This document shows positions 63,836 to 64,000 of a stretch of DNA of 64,000 nucleotides, one piece after another. The position numbers and the translations under genes are program-made. Numbering within the stretch: position 1 is the stretch's first letter; every line of letters starts with the position of its first letter. The notes beneath the pieces are model-generated. The model searched no databases and was not told the DNA's origin. It worked only from the letters and a program-made list of their open reading frames with translations. This DNA comes from Heterohyrax brucei (Eukaryota; Chordata; Mammalia; Hyracoidea; Procaviidae): contig CM053154.1 in NCBI GenBank assembly GCA_028571685.1, forward strand, positions 14,478,001-14,542,000, given 5' to 3'.

Positions 63836-64000
63836 ACTGTGCACTATGGATGGACAAGAGTCCCCAGCCCCCGAAAAGGTGCTGTAAGTCCAAAATCCTA
63901 ACACCTGAGGGTTGAAACTCATTTGTTGTGGTAACGAGACCACATCTGTACAGGATGTCTCAAGCCAGTCACCTCTGAAACATAGAAAAAGCAGGTTGGA
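63836..64000 (+). mobile_element. MaLR-type LTR (fossil), cut by window end
   Basis: gtccaaaatcctaacacctg, gtggtaacgagaccacatct, gatgtctcaagccagtcacc and gaaacatagaaaaagcaggt follow the MaLR LTR layout and resemble the reverse of the copy at 10.3 kb. The right part lies outside the window. Confidence 0.55.

Overview
The window looks like non-coding nuclear DNA of a paenungulate mammal, most likely an elephant. About fifty AfroSINE copies and fragments lie on both strands. Several LINE fragments of the RTE/BovB clade share their 3' tail with the SINEs, and three L1 3' ends resemble the elephant L1 3' UTR as I remember it. Older layers shared by all placental or therian mammals are also present: MIR, L2, MER20, MER5A, another hAT-type element, old L1 and MaLR LTRs. 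All family names come from remembered consensus sequences, not from a search.

I found no convincing host protein-coding exon, tRNA, rRNA or known ncRNA gene. The longest open frames lie in repeats or in repeat-free DNA with no recognisable domain. The window reads as gene-desert or intronic sequence: repeat-free islands separated by SINE clusters.

The AfroSINE copies fall into three forms, labelled here A, B and C. Form A is about 165 bp with a tRNA-like head, a short body and the RTE-like tail (gctatgagtcagaatcgac, then a GT-rich run). Form B adds a module reading gaaaggcctggtgatctac. Form C, read on the minus strand, adds ctttacagaagcagactg.

Layout. 0-9 kb: repeat-free AT-rich DNA, a few SINEs, MIRs and an antisense L1 (6.2-7.6 kb). 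9-19 kb: dense SINEs, a MaLR LTR (10.3 kb), an interrupted L2, a small CpG/GC-box cluster (12.55 kb), an RTE copy (14.3 kb), and a 175-bp inverted duplication flanking a second MaLR LTR (17.4-18.96 kb). 19-30 kb: MER20, an L1 tail, long repeat-free stretches with enhancer-like islands and the best RTE fragment (27.19-27.93 kb). 30-42 kb: two mariner-derived fold-back elements (30.6 and 36.0 kb), an L1 nested in a SINE, an old L1 split by two SINEs, and an hAT element split by RTE pieces. 42-51 kb: mostly repeat-free DNA with candidate regulatory islands. 51-60 kb: heavily nested SINEs, an RTE tail, L1 pieces and an elephant-type L1 3' UTR. 60-64 kb: AT-rich repeat-free DNA with the strongest conserved-enhancer look, ending inside a third MaLR LTR.

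There are no genes to assemble into a pathway. The main interests are the fold-back mariner family with transposase-coding arms, nested insertions that give a relative order of mobilisation, and several homeodomain-motif-rich islands that may be long-range enhancers of an unseen neighbouring gene.
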